The notes beneath the pieces are model-generated. The model ran no database searches and was not told where the DNA came from. It saw nothing but the letters and a program-made list of their open reading frames with translations. A stretch of 64,000 nucleotides of DNA from JAAYCI01 sp031549285 (GTDB lineage Bacteria > Bacillota > Clostridia > Oscillospirales > Ruminococcaceae), in contig JAVBPZ010000013.1 in the NCBI GenBank assembly GCA_031549285.1, positions 98,545 to 162,544 on the forward strand, read 5' to 3'. Both the position numbers and the translations under genes were made by a program. Positions 49,767-58,396 of the stretch are shown here, in pieces (positions within the stretch are counted from its first letter, which is position 1; the number at the start of each line of letters is the position of its first letter).

Positions 49767-49846
49767 GACAACGGGTATGCGCGGCTGTGGCCGGTGGCGC
49801 GTGTGTGGCAGGTCTGGTACAAAAGTGGCACCCCAAAAAAGAAAAT

Positions 49847-49895
49847 ACCGCCCGTATGCTGCCGTAGGAACCGGCAGACATACGGGCGGTTTGTG
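49847..49895. terminator. Terminator hairpin between convergent operons
   Basis: ACCGCCCGTATG (49847-49858) pairs with CATACGGGCGGT (49879-49890). An inner CTGCCG/CGGCAG extends the stem. Followed by TTGTGGTTTT. Confidence 0.75.
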
Positions 49896-49929
49896 GTTTT
49901 GGGTGTTTGGTAGGGGTTACGAGGGCTGG

Positions 49930-50295
49930 TTACGGTTTTGGCTTTGCAACACACAGGATGTGCACCGTGACCGCCGCACCGATGCCGGTGAGCAACAGGG
50001 TACACCAAAGCTGCCGGGTGAGGAGCATGGAGACACACAGCGTGACCCACAAAAAGGCCAGGCTGACCCCGACGGTGGATGCTTTCAGGCCGGTGCGCTG
50101 CTGGTAATTCGTAAGGTGTTCCCGGAAGAAAGTGACCCGAAGCAGACGGGAACGGATGGCAGGGTTGCCGGTGAAGCAGGCGGAAGCGACCAGGACAAAC
50201 GGCGTGGTGGGCAAGATGGGAACGACCAGACCGACCGCGCCGATGCCGAGGAAAAGAAACCCGCCGATGGTCAGCAATATATTCCGCGCGGTCAT
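49930..50295 (-). CDS. DUF454 (YbaN-like) small membrane protein
   Basis: A 121-residue protein with three to four hydrophobic helices. The signature is ILLTIGGFLFLGIGAVGLVVPILPTTPFVLVASACF (residues about 6-41), typical of DUF454 (GxxLPxLPTTPFLLLAAxCFxR). The ATG at 50295 overlaps the catalase stop by 4 nt (ATGA), so it is translationally coupled to catalase. Function unknown; in this context it belongs to the peroxide-response unit. Confidence 0.88.
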   Translation of the reverse strand: MTARNILLTIGGFLFLGIGAVGLVVPILPTTPFVLVASACFTGNPAIRSRLLRVTFFREHLTNYQQRTGLKASTVGVSLAFLWVTLCVSMLLTRQLWCTLLLTGIGAAVTVHILCVAKPKP

Positions 50296-51803
50296 GGTTT
50301 TAGCGTTGCCTGGATGAGGCCGTTGTTGTCCAGTTTCGCCAGTTCCATTACCTTGCCAAAGTCCAGCAGGAGCGCCGTGGCCATGCGCTGGCCATAGTCT
50401 TTGTCCGCCAGGTAGCAATGCACCGCGTGGCGGTACTTGACGTTGTTCGTGACCGGGGCCATGTCGGCGGCGGTGTTTTCGATGAGCAGCTGCTTTTTGT
50501 CCTCGGTCATTAGACGGTAAAGGTTGCCGCCGGCACGGAAGTTGTCATCGGTGGGGTCGTCTTTTGGGTCATAGCGGTACATGGCGCCCTCGATATCCAG
50601 CGGCGGTTCCATGACGTCCGGCTGCGCCGCCCAAATGCCTTCGCTGTTGGGGGTGTAGGCCACCGTGCCGCCGTAGTTCCCGTCTGTGCGCATGGCACCG
50701 TCGCGGTGGTATTCGTTGACCTCGCATTTGGCCTGGTTGACCGGGATGAGGTGGTGGTTGATGCCGAGGCGGTAACGCTGTGCGTCGCCATAGGCAAACA
50801 GGCGGCCCTGCAAAAAACGGTCCGGCGAAAAGCCGATGCCGGGGACCACGTGGGCGGGGGTGAAGGCGGCTTGCTCGACCTCTGCAAAGAAGTTTTCGGG
50901 GTTGCGGTTCAGTTCCAGCACACCGACCTCGATGAGCGGGTATTCGCCATGCGGCCAGATTTTTGTGATGTCGAAGGGATTTTCATAGTGGGTTTTGGCT
51001 TGCTGCTCGGTCATGATTTGTACGGACATGGTCCAGCGGGGGTATTCGCCGCGTTCGATGGCTTCGAAAAGGTCACGGCCGTGGCTTTCGCGGTCCATGC
51101 CGACCAGTTCGCAGGCTTCTTGGTTGGTGAGGTTTTTTATGCCCTGCTGTGTGTGGAAGTGGAACTTGCACCAAACGCGCTGGTTGTCGGCGTTATAAAA
51201 AGAGAAGGTGTGCTCGCCAAAAAAGTGCATGTTCCGGAAAGAGGCGGGGATGCCGCGGTCGGACATGACGATGGTGCGCTGGTGGAAGCTTTCCGGCAAC
51301 AGGGTCCAGAAGTCCCAGTTGTTTTGGGCCGAGCGCATGCCGGTGTGCGGGTCGCGCTTTACGGCGCGGTTCAAATCAGAAAAATTGTGCACATCGCGGA
51401 TGAAAAACGTGGGAGTGTTGTTGCCGACCAGGTCCCAGTTGCCCTCGGGGGTATAAAACTTGCAGGCGACGCCGCGGATGTCCCGCTCGGCGTCGGCGGC
51501 GCCGCGTTCCCCCGCAACGGTGGAAAAGCGGATGAAGCACTCGGTTTCCTGGCCGGGCTGCAGGACCTTGGCCTTGGTGTAGCGGGAGATATCGTGCGTG
51601 ACGGTGAGCTTTCCGTATGCGCCCCAGCCTTTGGCGTGCATGCGGCGCTCGGGGATGACCTCGCGGTTGAAATGGGCCATCTTTTCCAGCAGCCAAACGT
51701 CCTGTAAAACAACTGGGCCCCGCGGCCCCGCGGTAATGGAGTTTTCGTTGTCTGGTACCGGCGCGCCCACCTCGTTTGTGAGCTTCATTTTGTCGTCCAA
51801 CAT
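50292..51803 (-). CDS. Monofunctional haem catalase
   Basis: Breaks down H2O2. 503 residues, the small-subunit clade length. Distal His H56 lies in PERRMHAKGWGAYG, Asn in VGNNTPTFFIRD, and the proximal haem Tyr in RLFAYGDAQRYRLG. FNREVIPERR corresponds to the FDRERIPER signature. ATG 51803 has AAAGGAG upstream. It lies 39 bp downstream of perR, so it may be read from the perR promoter and derepressed by peroxide. Confidence 0.96.
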   Translation of the reverse strand: MLDDKMKLTNEVGAPVPDNENSITAGPRGPVVLQDVWLLEKMAHFNREVIPERRMHAKGWGAYGKLTVTHDISRYTKAKVLQPGQETECFIRFSTVAGERGAADAERDIRGVACKFYTPEGNWDLVGNNTPTFFIRDVHNFSDLNRAVKRDPHTGMRSAQNNWDFWTLLPESFHQRTIVMSDRGIPASFRNMHFFGEHTFSFYNADNQRVWCKFHFHTQQGIKNLTNQEACELVGMDRESHGRDLFEAIERGEYPRWTMSVQIMTEQQAKTHYENPFDITKIWPHGEYPLIEVGVLELNRNPENFFAEVEQAAFTPAHVVPGIGFSPDRFLQGRLFAYGDAQRYRLGINHHLIPVNQAKCEVNEYHRDGAMRTDGNYGGTVAYTPNSEGIWAAQPDVMEPPLDIEGAMYRYDPKDDPTDDNFRAGGNLYRLMTEDKKQLLIENTAADMAPVTNNVKYRHAVHCYLADKDYGQRMATALLLDFGKVMELAKLDNNGLIQATLKP

Positions 51804-51842
51804 AACAGTTCTCCTTTCATGATACGGGGGCTAGTTTTTGTA

Positions 51843-52205
51843 TTACTTGTTTTTGCATGCAGGGCATACATAGTTTACCAGCAGCTCGAAAGAAAGAATG
51901 GGGTGCTCGAAATTTTGGGCGAGGTATTCCTTTAGATGGGAAATTTTAAAGTCTGCGATGCTGCCGCACTGCACACAATAGGCATGGTCGTGCGGGAGGA
52001 GGTTCCTTTCATAGTAGTCCGCGCTGGTGGGCCGCTGTATGCGCCTGATTTTCCCGGTGTCGGCAAAAATGTTCAGGTTGCGGTATACCGTGCTGAGAGA
52101 TACCGTGGGGTGAATTTGTTTGGTTAAGGCCAGTACCTGTTCGGCGGTTAGATGACCGTCGGACTGTGAAATAATGTGGAAGATGGACGCCTGGATTTTG
52201 GTCAT
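51843..52205 (-). CDS. perR: PerR/Fur-family peroxide-responsive repressor
   Basis: A 120-residue Fur-fold repressor: winged HTH (HLTAEQVLALTKQIHPTVSL-STVYRNL, about 15-45) and a C-terminal metal domain with two CxxC pairs (CVQC and CPAC) for structural zinc and an HDH pair. The Asp in CGSIADF matches the position that is Asp in PerR and Glu in Fur, supporting PerR. The next gene is catalase. I place the start at ATG 52205 (AAGGTG 8 nt upstream), because the ATG at 52223 abuts the operator and lies close to the transcription start. Confidence 0.87.
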   Translation of the reverse strand: MTKIQASIFHIISQSDGHLTAEQVLALTKQIHPTVSLSTVYRNLNIFADTGKIRRIQRPTSADYYERNLLPHDHAYCVQCGSIADFKISHLKEYLAQNFEHPILSFELLVNYVCPACKNK

Positions 52206-52224
52206 AGTGAATGCACCTTGCATA

Positions 52225-52257
52225 ATATATTAGGAATGGTTCCTATTCCTAATATAT
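52225..52257. promoter_or_regulatory. Palindromic PerR operator
   Basis: ATATATTAGGAAT (52225-52237), a 7-bp centre and ATTCCTAATATAT (52245-52257): a perfect 13-7-13 inverted repeat overlapping the perR -10 and start point. It implies autoregulation. The sequence is unlike the B. subtilis PerR box. Confidence 0.75.
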
Positions 52258-52279
52258 CTTTAATTTTTTGTATTGTCAA
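52251..52279 (-). promoter_or_regulatory. Promoter for perR-catalase-DUF454
   Basis: On the minus strand TTGACA (52279-52274), a 17-bp spacer and TATATT (52256-52251), with the -10 inside the operator. Confidence 0.75.
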
Positions 52280-52330
52280 GAGGGGGAGGGGGGTGTGTAC
52301 GGGGGGCGGAGGATGCCCGGATGTGGTATA

Positions 52331-52366
52331 CAAAAACACCCCGGCGGATTCGCCGGGGTGTTTTTG
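52331..52366. terminator. Strong terminator after the beta-helix protein gene
   Basis: A 16-bp perfect inverted repeat (52331-52346 / 52351-52366) with flanking A and T runs, functional on either strand. Confidence 0.9.
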
Positions 52367-52416
52367 TGTGGTGTGGTTGCGCGATACGGAAAAATGCGGT
52401 GGTACTGCGCTATTTT

Positions 52417-54153
52417 TTAGGCGCGACGGCCGGGGCCGCCCATGCCGCCACCCACGCCGCCACCGCCGGTGCCCGCTGTGACGGTGGCGAGAAGGGTGCC
52501 GCCGCTGTATACCTGATAGCTGTCGCCGCTGGTGATGTCCGGCGAAGAGAGGGCAAGGTACTGGCAGTTAATGGCGGGCGTGAAGGAAATGAGTGTCTGG
52601 CCATTTTTCTGGACGGTGACCTGGCTGCCGGCGGAGACGCCGGAGGAGAGGTACACATAGCTTTGGGTGGAGCCGGTGCCGGGGTTGTTGCCGGTGCCGG
52701 TGCCGCCGTAGATGACGGTGCCGCCGGTGATGGTGACCGCGCCGTCTGCGTCCAGGCCGCCGTTGTCGGGCGAGGAATTGATGAGGGAGATAACGGTGCC
52801 GCCGCTGATATCCAGCGTGCCGTTAGAGTCCAGCCCATCGCCGCCGGCCACCAGGCTGATGGAGCCGCCGGTGATGGTGAGGCTGTAGGCGCCGCCGGCG
52901 GAGAAGCTGTCGCCGCCGAACATGCCGCGGGCACCGCTTTGGTCGGCGCCGCCGGCTGCGTTCAGGCCGTCATCGGAGCTGGTGATGTCGATGGTGCCGC
53001 CGGTGATGAGGATGTTTGCCGCTTCCAGGCCCTCATACGATTTGGTGACGGTGATTTCGCCGTTGCTTACCGTCAGGGTGGCGTCGGCGTGTATGCCGTC
53101 ATCGTCGGAGGCAAGGGCGAAGGCGCCGCCGCTGATGGTGATGTTGCCGTTTGCGTGCAGGCTGTCATCGGTGCTGGTGATGTCGATGGTGCCGCCGGTG
53201 ATGGAGATATCGGCTGTGGCTTTGATGCCTTTGTAGCTGTCGGAGGTGCTGTCTGCCGTAGTGGCGGCGCCGGTTTCGATAGTGAGGGTGCCGCCGGAGA
53301 TAGCGATGGAGGTGTCGGCCTGCAGGCCGTCGTGCCCGGCGGTGATGGACAGGATGCCGTTTTCAATAAGGATCCAGCCTTTGGAGGTGTCCTCGGCATT
53401 GTTGGTCTGGATGCCGTCGTTGCCGGCGGTGATGGACAGGGTGCCGTTTAGGACGGTGACAGAGTCGTTGCCGCGCAGGCCATGATTGGCGGCGGTTATC
53501 GTGATATCGCCGCTGACGACGAGCAGGTCGTCCTTGCTGCCGATGCCGTTGTTAAAGCCGGCGTTCACAGTGAGCGAGCCGGTTCCGTTGATGGTGAGGT
53601 CGTCCTTACAGAACAGGGCCGCATTTGGTTCCTGGTTGGTGGTGTCGTTATATTGGAAAGTGGAACCACCGTCGGTAAGGGTGTTTTGGGTGTCCGCGGC
53701 CAGGGTGACGATGAGCTTGTCGCAGGAGGCGGCGTAGAGTGGGGCGCCGGTTTTGTTTGTGATGTCCGCGCCGTTCAGCACCAGGTGGACCTTTTCGTCT
53801 TTGGTGGTGTCGACGATAATTTGTCCGTCCGCCAATGTGCCGGAGACAACGTAGGTGCCGGCGGCCTGGATGGTAACGGTGTTGCCGTCGGCAGTGGCGC
53901 CGGCGCCCGAAACCGAGGCGGTGGTGCCGTTCAGGGTGATTTTGGGGTCGGAGTCGCTCCAGGAAGTGTTGGTATCGCTATCAGAGAGGTCCGCCGAGAG
54001 GGAGAGGGCCTCGGTAGTAGTGGGGGCCACGGCGGCGGAGGAAGAGGCGCCTGTGCCGGCGGTGTTCGCGCCGGTGGTGGCGCACCCGGCCAGGCAGGAT
54101 GCGGCCAGCAGCGCGGAAAGTGTCAGGGTGGTAATTTTGGTTTTCAGGTTCAT
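52417..54153 (-). CDS. Beta-helix carbohydrate-binding lipoprotein (Cthe_2159/DUF4353-like)
   Basis: A 578-residue lipoprotein: signal with lipobox CLAGC (about 20-24), a Thr/Ser/Ala linker, then a right-handed beta-helix of about 20-residue turns (DDLTINGTGSLTVNAGFNNG; GHDGLQADTSIAISGGTLTI; GTIDITSTDDSLHANGNITI; and so on to about 490) and a Gly-rich tail (GGGGVGGGMGGPGRRA). The recurring ISGGT...DGIxADxxxxI pattern matches Cthe_2159, a Ca-binding, polygalacturonate-binding family. Start ATG 54153. It is the last gene of the VTC/DUF4956 block. Confidence 0.87.
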   Translation of the reverse strand: MNLKTKITTLTLSALLAASCLAGCATTGANTAGTGASSSAAVAPTTTEALSLSADLSDSDTNTSWSDSDPKITLNGTTASVSGAGATADGNTVTIQAAGTYVVSGTLADGQIIVDTTKDEKVHLVLNGADITNKTGAPLYAASCDKLIVTLAADTQNTLTDGGSTFQYNDTTNQEPNAALFCKDDLTINGTGSLTVNAGFNNGIGSKDDLLVVSGDITITAANHGLRGNDSVTVLNGTLSITAGNDGIQTNNAEDTSKGWILIENGILSITAGHDGLQADTSIAISGGTLTIETGAATTADSTSDSYKGIKATADISITGGTIDITSTDDSLHANGNITISGGAFALASDDDGIHADATLTVSNGEITVTKSYEGLEAANILITGGTIDITSSDDGLNAAGGADQSGARGMFGGDSFSAGGAYSLTITGGSISLVAGGDGLDSNGTLDISGGTVISLINSSPDNGGLDADGAVTITGGTVIYGGTGTGNNPGTGSTQSYVYLSSGVSAGSQVTVQKNGQTLISFTPAINCQYLALSSPDITSGDSYQVYSGGTLLATVTAGTGGGGVGGGMGGPGRRA

Positions 54154-54234
54154 TGAGGGGGTGCTCCTTATAATAAATGATGAATGTGGGTAGAGCGTTG
54201 TGTTGTGGGTTGGGGGGTGAGGCTCCGGTTTATT

Positions 54235-54924
54235 TTAGAGAAGATCGCCGGTGGGGGCATCTAGCACCAGGACAATGTCTAGGTTGCCGTTGCGGCAACG
54301 CAGGGCGTCGATCAGGTCCTTTTCCGGCACATCGTCCCGGGTGGTGAGCGAGTAGGTGAGCTCATACAGGCTGCCGAGGTCCGCGGTGCGGACTTTTTGC
54401 AGTTTGGAGGACAGCGCGTATTTTTGCAGCACCGGCTCGAACGCGTCTTTGAAATCCAAATCTTCGGGGACGGTAATTTTCAATAGTTTGTCGGTTCCTT
54501 TGGGGCGGCCAAACTTGATAAATTCCAGGAAAACCATGACGGCGCACAGGGCGGCGGTGATGATGGCCGCGTACAGAAGGTAGCCCATGCCGGCGGCCAG
54601 GCCCACGGCCATGGTGAACAGCACATAGGTGATATCCTTTGCGTCGCCCGGCGCGCTGCGAAAGCGTATGATGGCGAACGCGCCCGCCAGGGAAAAAGCC
54701 CGGGCGATGTTGCTGCCGACCAGCAGGATGATGACGGTGACCACCGCGGGCAACATGACCAGCGTGAGGGCAAAGCTTTGGGAAGGGGTTTTGCTTTTGT
54801 GCGTTTTCATGTATACCAGGCTGATGACAAGGCCCAGGACGAACGCAGTGCCAAGGGCTGCCAGCAGGCTGGGGAAGGTGATGGTGGAGTCGGTGGTGGT
54901 GGCGGTGAAAATGGAATCGAACAT
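54235..54924 (-). CDS. DUF4956 membrane protein
   Basis: 229 residues from ATG 54924 (AAGGA upstream; the longer frame to 55038 has no site and overlaps the VTC gene). Four transmembrane helices in the first 130 residues, with RAFSLAGAFAIIRFRSAPGDAKDITYVLF (about 70-98), the hallmark loop of DUF4956. A soluble C-domain (about 135-229) follows. DUF4956 genes regularly neighbour VTC genes. Function unknown; possibly a membrane partner in polyphosphate handling. Confidence 0.87.
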   Translation of the reverse strand: MFDSIFTATTTDSTITFPSLLAALGTAFVLGLVISLVYMKTHKSKTPSQSFALTLVMLPAVVTVIILLVGSNIARAFSLAGAFAIIRFRSAPGDAKDITYVLFTMAVGLAAGMGYLLYAAIITAALCAVMVFLEFIKFGRPKGTDKLLKITVPEDLDFKDAFEPVLQKYALSSKLQKVRTADLGSLYELTYSLTTRDDVPEKDLIDALRCRNGNLDIVLVLDAPTGDLL

Positions 54925-55030
54925 AGTGTGTAATCCTTCCTTGATGGGAATTTTTGGGGGAGAGGGGACAGTAGGGCAAAAAGCGCGAACGCCATACACC
55001 GGCGGCGTCCCACTTCCGCGTCCCGGCGCC

Positions 55031-55816
55031 TTAAGCATTTAGGGCGAGAGGTGAGCGGGGCAGGGCCGACGTGCCGGGGGTGAAAACGTAAATGTTCTGC
55101 GGGGTTTTGGCCTCCAGCGTTTGCTGGTATTCAGTCCCGTATTTCGAAAAATGAGTGGGGTAAATTTCGTATTTTGACAGCAGCCGGCACAACCATAAAG
55201 GAATGCTTTGCGCTGTTTTGATCTCCATCAACCACTGCTCGTCCGGCAGCAGGGGGGTGCCATGAGAGCCGTTTTCGAGGGCCAAGCAGTGGCGGCGGGT
55301 GCATATGTTGTGATCGAACGAAACGCGCAGGTCGTGCTGGTCTGTGCCAAAGTAGGCGATTCTATCGTAGGCGAGGTAAAGGGCCGGGTGCAGCGGGCGG
55401 GTTTCGAGAATATAGGAAACCTCCCGCAGGACCTGGCGGTTTTGGCCGGGCTGTGCTTCCGGGAGAATGCCGGTTTGTAAAAAGGTATAGGCGTCGTTTA
55501 GCGGCAGTGCGCTGCGCCGTTTGTTTACCAGGCCGGCGACCTTTTTTTTGATTTCCACATATACCGGGGTGTCGGCAGACGGCACGCCGTAGGCGCGAAG
55601 GCGCAGCTTTTCTTTGTATTTGGGGTGCTGCAGCGAGGTGCGGATGAGCTGGCTGCCGGGGGTGTCGTAGTACAGGTTCGTGATGGTGTAGGTTTTCTGC
55701 TGTTGGTTGTAGGCGTCCAGCGTCATGTACTGGGAGAGTTCGCGCCGGAATGCTTCAAAGGTATCGGCGTCTAGCATATATTTGTTTTCATAGCGGTTGA
55801 ATACCTCTATGGCCAT
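55031..55816 (-). CDS. VTC-domain polyphosphate polymerase-like protein
   Basis: 261 residues with the VTC tunnel-fold (CYTH-like) domain: ENKYMLD near the start, IRTSLQHPKYKEKLRLRAYG (basic, triphosphate-binding), VYVEIKKKVAG, and a late WLMEIKTAQSIPLW with the metal-binding Glu. In yeast this fold makes polyphosphate from ATP; in bacteria the role is less settled. Start ATG 55816 with AAGGAGG 8 nt upstream. First gene of the block, downstream of a promoter element shared with the two-component operon. Confidence 0.87.
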   Translation of the reverse strand: MAIEVFNRYENKYMLDADTFEAFRRELSQYMTLDAYNQQQKTYTITNLYYDTPGSQLIRTSLQHPKYKEKLRLRAYGVPSADTPVYVEIKKKVAGLVNKRRSALPLNDAYTFLQTGILPEAQPGQNRQVLREVSYILETRPLHPALYLAYDRIAYFGTDQHDLRVSFDHNICTRRHCLALENGSHGTPLLPDEQWLMEIKTAQSIPLWLCRLLSKYEIYPTHFSKYGTEYQQTLEAKTPQNIYVFTPGTSALPRSPLALNA

Positions 55817-56234
55817 TGCTGCCGCCTCCTTTGTTGTTGCGATATTTTTTGGGTTTTGCTCTATATACAGCATACCATCCTTTTTGGGAGACATCCCCGA
55901 AAAAAGAAAGCAAAATTTACGCAAAGTTTACGAAGGGAGGGGTGCGGATGTGGGAGGGGTTTCAGGGGAATGGAATAGAAAAAATCCCGCATTCTCATGC
56001 AGGACGGGGTGAAGCAAAAGGAATAGGCTCAGGGGTACCTGTGGCACCTAAGGTAGTATTTGAATTCTCCGAGGGCTTGGGGGCGTTGCCCCGGAATACC
56101 CCAGTGGCAAAGGATATTGTGTGCGGGATGCCCCGCAATGTCTGTGAAAAGTAAAGAACGCGGCCCCGGCGCAGGTTTTTTTGTTGTCAGGGTGCTGGTC
56201 CCAAGAATGCCCCGAGGAACAAGGCCTGGCCGCG
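55817..56234. other. Intergenic region, VTC operon / histidine kinase 3' end
   Basis: The 418-bp gap holds the VTC promoter element (55875-55936). From 55940 to 56234 I see no gene: only small hairpins (GGGGCGTTGCCCC near 56088) and a possible weak terminator for the kinase gene (GGCCGCG pairing across about 56160-56236). Confidence 0.5.
55875..55936 (-). promoter_or_regulatory. Regulatory element upstream of the VTC operon
   Basis: On the minus strand: TTCGTAAACTTTGCGTAAA, a gap, then CTTTCTTTTTTCGGGGATGT, then TGGTATGCT (extended -10). CGTAAA units are 11 bp apart (55916-55921 and 55927-55932 on the plus strand). The same string of motifs occurs upstream of the response-regulator gene (58397-58480). 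Confidence 0.6.
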
Positions 56235-57638
56235 CTATTGCTGCGCGGGTTGCGCCGGGAACAGGATGGTGAAACGGGTGCCGCCCGCGCAGGTTGCCGA
56301 GATGCTGCCGCCGTGCAGTTCCACCACCGATTTTGCGATGGAAAGGCCGATGCCGTGCTTTCCGTCGCGGCCTTTGTAAAAGCGCTCGAAGATATGGGGC
56401 AGGTCGGCGTCGGAGATGCCGGGGCCGTCGTCGGTGACCGAAATCTCTATTTGCCCGTTTGCCTGGGTGCAGCGCAGGGTGATGGTGCTTTTGGCGTAGC
56501 GCAGCGCATTGGAGAGCAGGTTGGAAAAGGCGCGGTACATGTACTTTTCGTTATAAGAAAACAAGACGGGATTTTCATCGAACTGATAGGTGATTTCGAG
56601 GCCGTTTTTGGCGGCCACCGAGCGCAGGTTTTCCGCGCAGAGGGAGAGGGTGTCGCGCAGGTCGTTTTCCCGCTTTTCCAGATGTGCGGAGAGGTTGTCC
56701 ACGCGGGAAATGTACAGCAGGTCCTCTACCAGCTCGCTGAGGCGATCGGTTTCCGCGATGATGGTGGTGCTGGATTTTTTGGGATCCATCAGGCCGACCT
56801 GTACCCCCTCGGCGTAGCAGCGGATAGACTGCAGCGGGGTGCGCAGCTCATGAGAGGCATTTTGGAAAAAGGTGCGCTGGTCCTTGTCATAAGCCTCCAG
56901 CTTTTCGGCGGACTGGTTCATGGCTTCACCCAGTTCGTCGAACTCAATGTCCTGAAAGGCGAAGTTTTTTCGTTTGAAGTTTCCTTTGCCGAGCTGCTCG
57001 GCAAAAGCGGAAAGCGCCTGTACCGGGCGGGTGACCGAGCCGGCGATGACGTTGGCGATGAAGAAGCAGATGAGCATGGCGGCCGCCATGATGACCGCCA
57101 GAGCCAGGTTGACCGCGTCTACCAGATGGCCGGTGCCGGCCATGCTGACATAGAAAACAAAATAACTGCCTGGCTGCTGGGCATCCTCTACCGACGAGAC
57201 GTAGTATGCGCCCTGGTCCGTTTCCACCAAAACGTTGCGGGCATTGGCCAGCGGCACAGCCTGTTCTTTTAGCGAAGAGGCGATTTGTGCGAGTTCCTGT
57301 GCGTTTTCATGAGTGCCCAATTCATCATAGCCCTGGAGGGCATAGTTTGCGTCCAGGATAAGCACTTCGCCCCGGGCGCCGATTTTATTCTTTGGCTGGC
57401 CGGAAAGGTCCGGCAGATATGGCCCACCGGGGCCTTTGTCGGCGGGCTTGTCGTCATACATGCCGGCGCTGCGTACCAGTTCATCCAGCTGGTTTTGCAC
57501 ATTGGTGCGGATGTAGCTGCGGGTGAACAGGTTGAGCGCAATGAAGATGCTGGCAAAGACAATGACCAGCATGATGGCCAGCATGGCGAAAATGCGGGGC
57601 TTGATATGCCATCTTCGTTTCATTTTTTTATTTTTCAT
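56235..57638 (-). CDS. Sensor histidine kinase
   Basis: 467 residues. First TM helix (about 15-38), an extracellular sensor region (about 39-165) with GPGGPYLPD and a PAS/dCache-like pattern, second TM (about 170-198), HAMP (about 199-250), HisKA with the phospho-accepting His in ASHELRTPLQSI, and HATPase with NLLSNALRYAKS (N-box), DDGPGISDADLPHIFERFYKG (G1/F) and HGIGLSIAKSVVELHGG (G2). ATG 57638 overlaps the response-regulator stop by 11 nt. A start at 57623 is also possible. Confidence 0.93.
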   Translation of the reverse strand: MKNKKMKRRWHIKPRIFAMLAIMLVIVFASIFIALNLFTRSYIRTNVQNQLDELVRSAGMYDDKPADKGPGGPYLPDLSGQPKNKIGARGEVLILDANYALQGYDELGTHENAQELAQIASSLKEQAVPLANARNVLVETDQGAYYVSSVEDAQQPGSYFVFYVSMAGTGHLVDAVNLALAVIMAAAMLICFFIANVIAGSVTRPVQALSAFAEQLGKGNFKRKNFAFQDIEFDELGEAMNQSAEKLEAYDKDQRTFFQNASHELRTPLQSIRCYAEGVQVGLMDPKKSSTTIIAETDRLSELVEDLLYISRVDNLSAHLEKRENDLRDTLSLCAENLRSVAAKNGLEITYQFDENPVLFSYNEKYMYRAFSNLLSNALRYAKSTITLRCTQANGQIEISVTDDGPGISDADLPHIFERFYKGRDGKHGIGLSIAKSVVELHGGSISATCAGGTRFTILFPAQPAQQ

Positions 57639-58350
57639 TGTTATCCCGCACCTTTAGCCGGAAACCGAAACCCCAGACGGCCTCTATGACGACGGTGCTG
57701 TGCTCCAGCTTTTTGCGCAGGCGGCGTACCGTGTCGTCGGTGGCCCGTGTTTCGATTTCCGTATTGTAGCCCCAGATACTTTCCAGCAGCTCGTCCCGGG
57801 AGACAGCCTGGTCGTTCTTTTCGATGAGGTATTTGAGCAGGTCGTACTCGTTTGGCGTGAGGAGGATTTCCTGCCCGGCGGCGTGCACGGTTTTGCTTTT
57901 AGTGTCGATGGTCACATCGCCGAAGGTGAGCGGGCCATCGTCGCCAGAGTGGCCGGTGTTTTGCTTTTCAAACTCAATGCGGCGGAAGATGGACTTGACC
58001 CGCATGACCAGTGACATGGCGGAAAAGGGTTTTGTGAAATAATCATCGCTGCCCAGGCTGAGCCCGGTGGCGTAGTCTAGGTCTGAGTCCCGCGCGGTGA
58101 GCAGGATGATGGGGACGGTGGAGATTTTGCGAATTTCTGTGGTGACGGTGAAGCCGCTGGAACCGGGCATCATGACGTCCAGGATGACCAGATCACAGGG
58201 GCTTTTTTGAAAGGCGGCCAGCAGGAGGTCGCCGTTTTCAAAAGCCGTAACGGCGTACCCGTCACTTTCCAGAAAGGTTTTGATGGCTTCGCGGATATTT
58301 TGTTCATCGTCTGCGATGTAGATGGTTTTTTTCTGTTCGATAAGGATCAC
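57628..58350 (-). CDS. OmpR/PhoB-family response regulator
   Basis: About 240 residues. Receiver domain: ADDE acidic pair, phospho-acceptor Asp in LVILDVMMPG, LLTARD and the Lys in YFTKPFS. Winged-helix DNA-binding domain from about 135 (LTFGDVTIDTKSKTVHAAGQ; LTPNEYDLLKYLIEKNDQAVSRDELL; RRLRKKLE). The start is ambiguous: GTG 58350 lies inside the only ribosome site (GGAGGTGA), and the codon at proper distance is an ATC at 58341. An earlier ATG (58404) falls in the promoter. Paired with the kinase; likely target is the VTC operon. Confidence 0.88.
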   Translation of the reverse strand: MILIEQKKTIYIADDEQNIREAIKTFLESDGYAVTAFENGDLLLAAFQKSPCDLVILDVMMPGSSGFTVTTEIRKISTVPIILLTARDSDLDYATGLSLGSDDYFTKPFSAMSLVMRVKSIFRRIEFEKQNTGHSGDDGPLTFGDVTIDTKSKTVHAAGQEILLTPNEYDLLKYLIEKNDQAVSRDELLESIWGYNTEIETRATDDTVRRLRKKLEHSTVVIEAVWGFGFRLKVRDNNEK

Positions 58351-58396
58351 CTCCGGGATACGTGGCTTCGCGGATTCTTTGCCTATAGTATACCAT

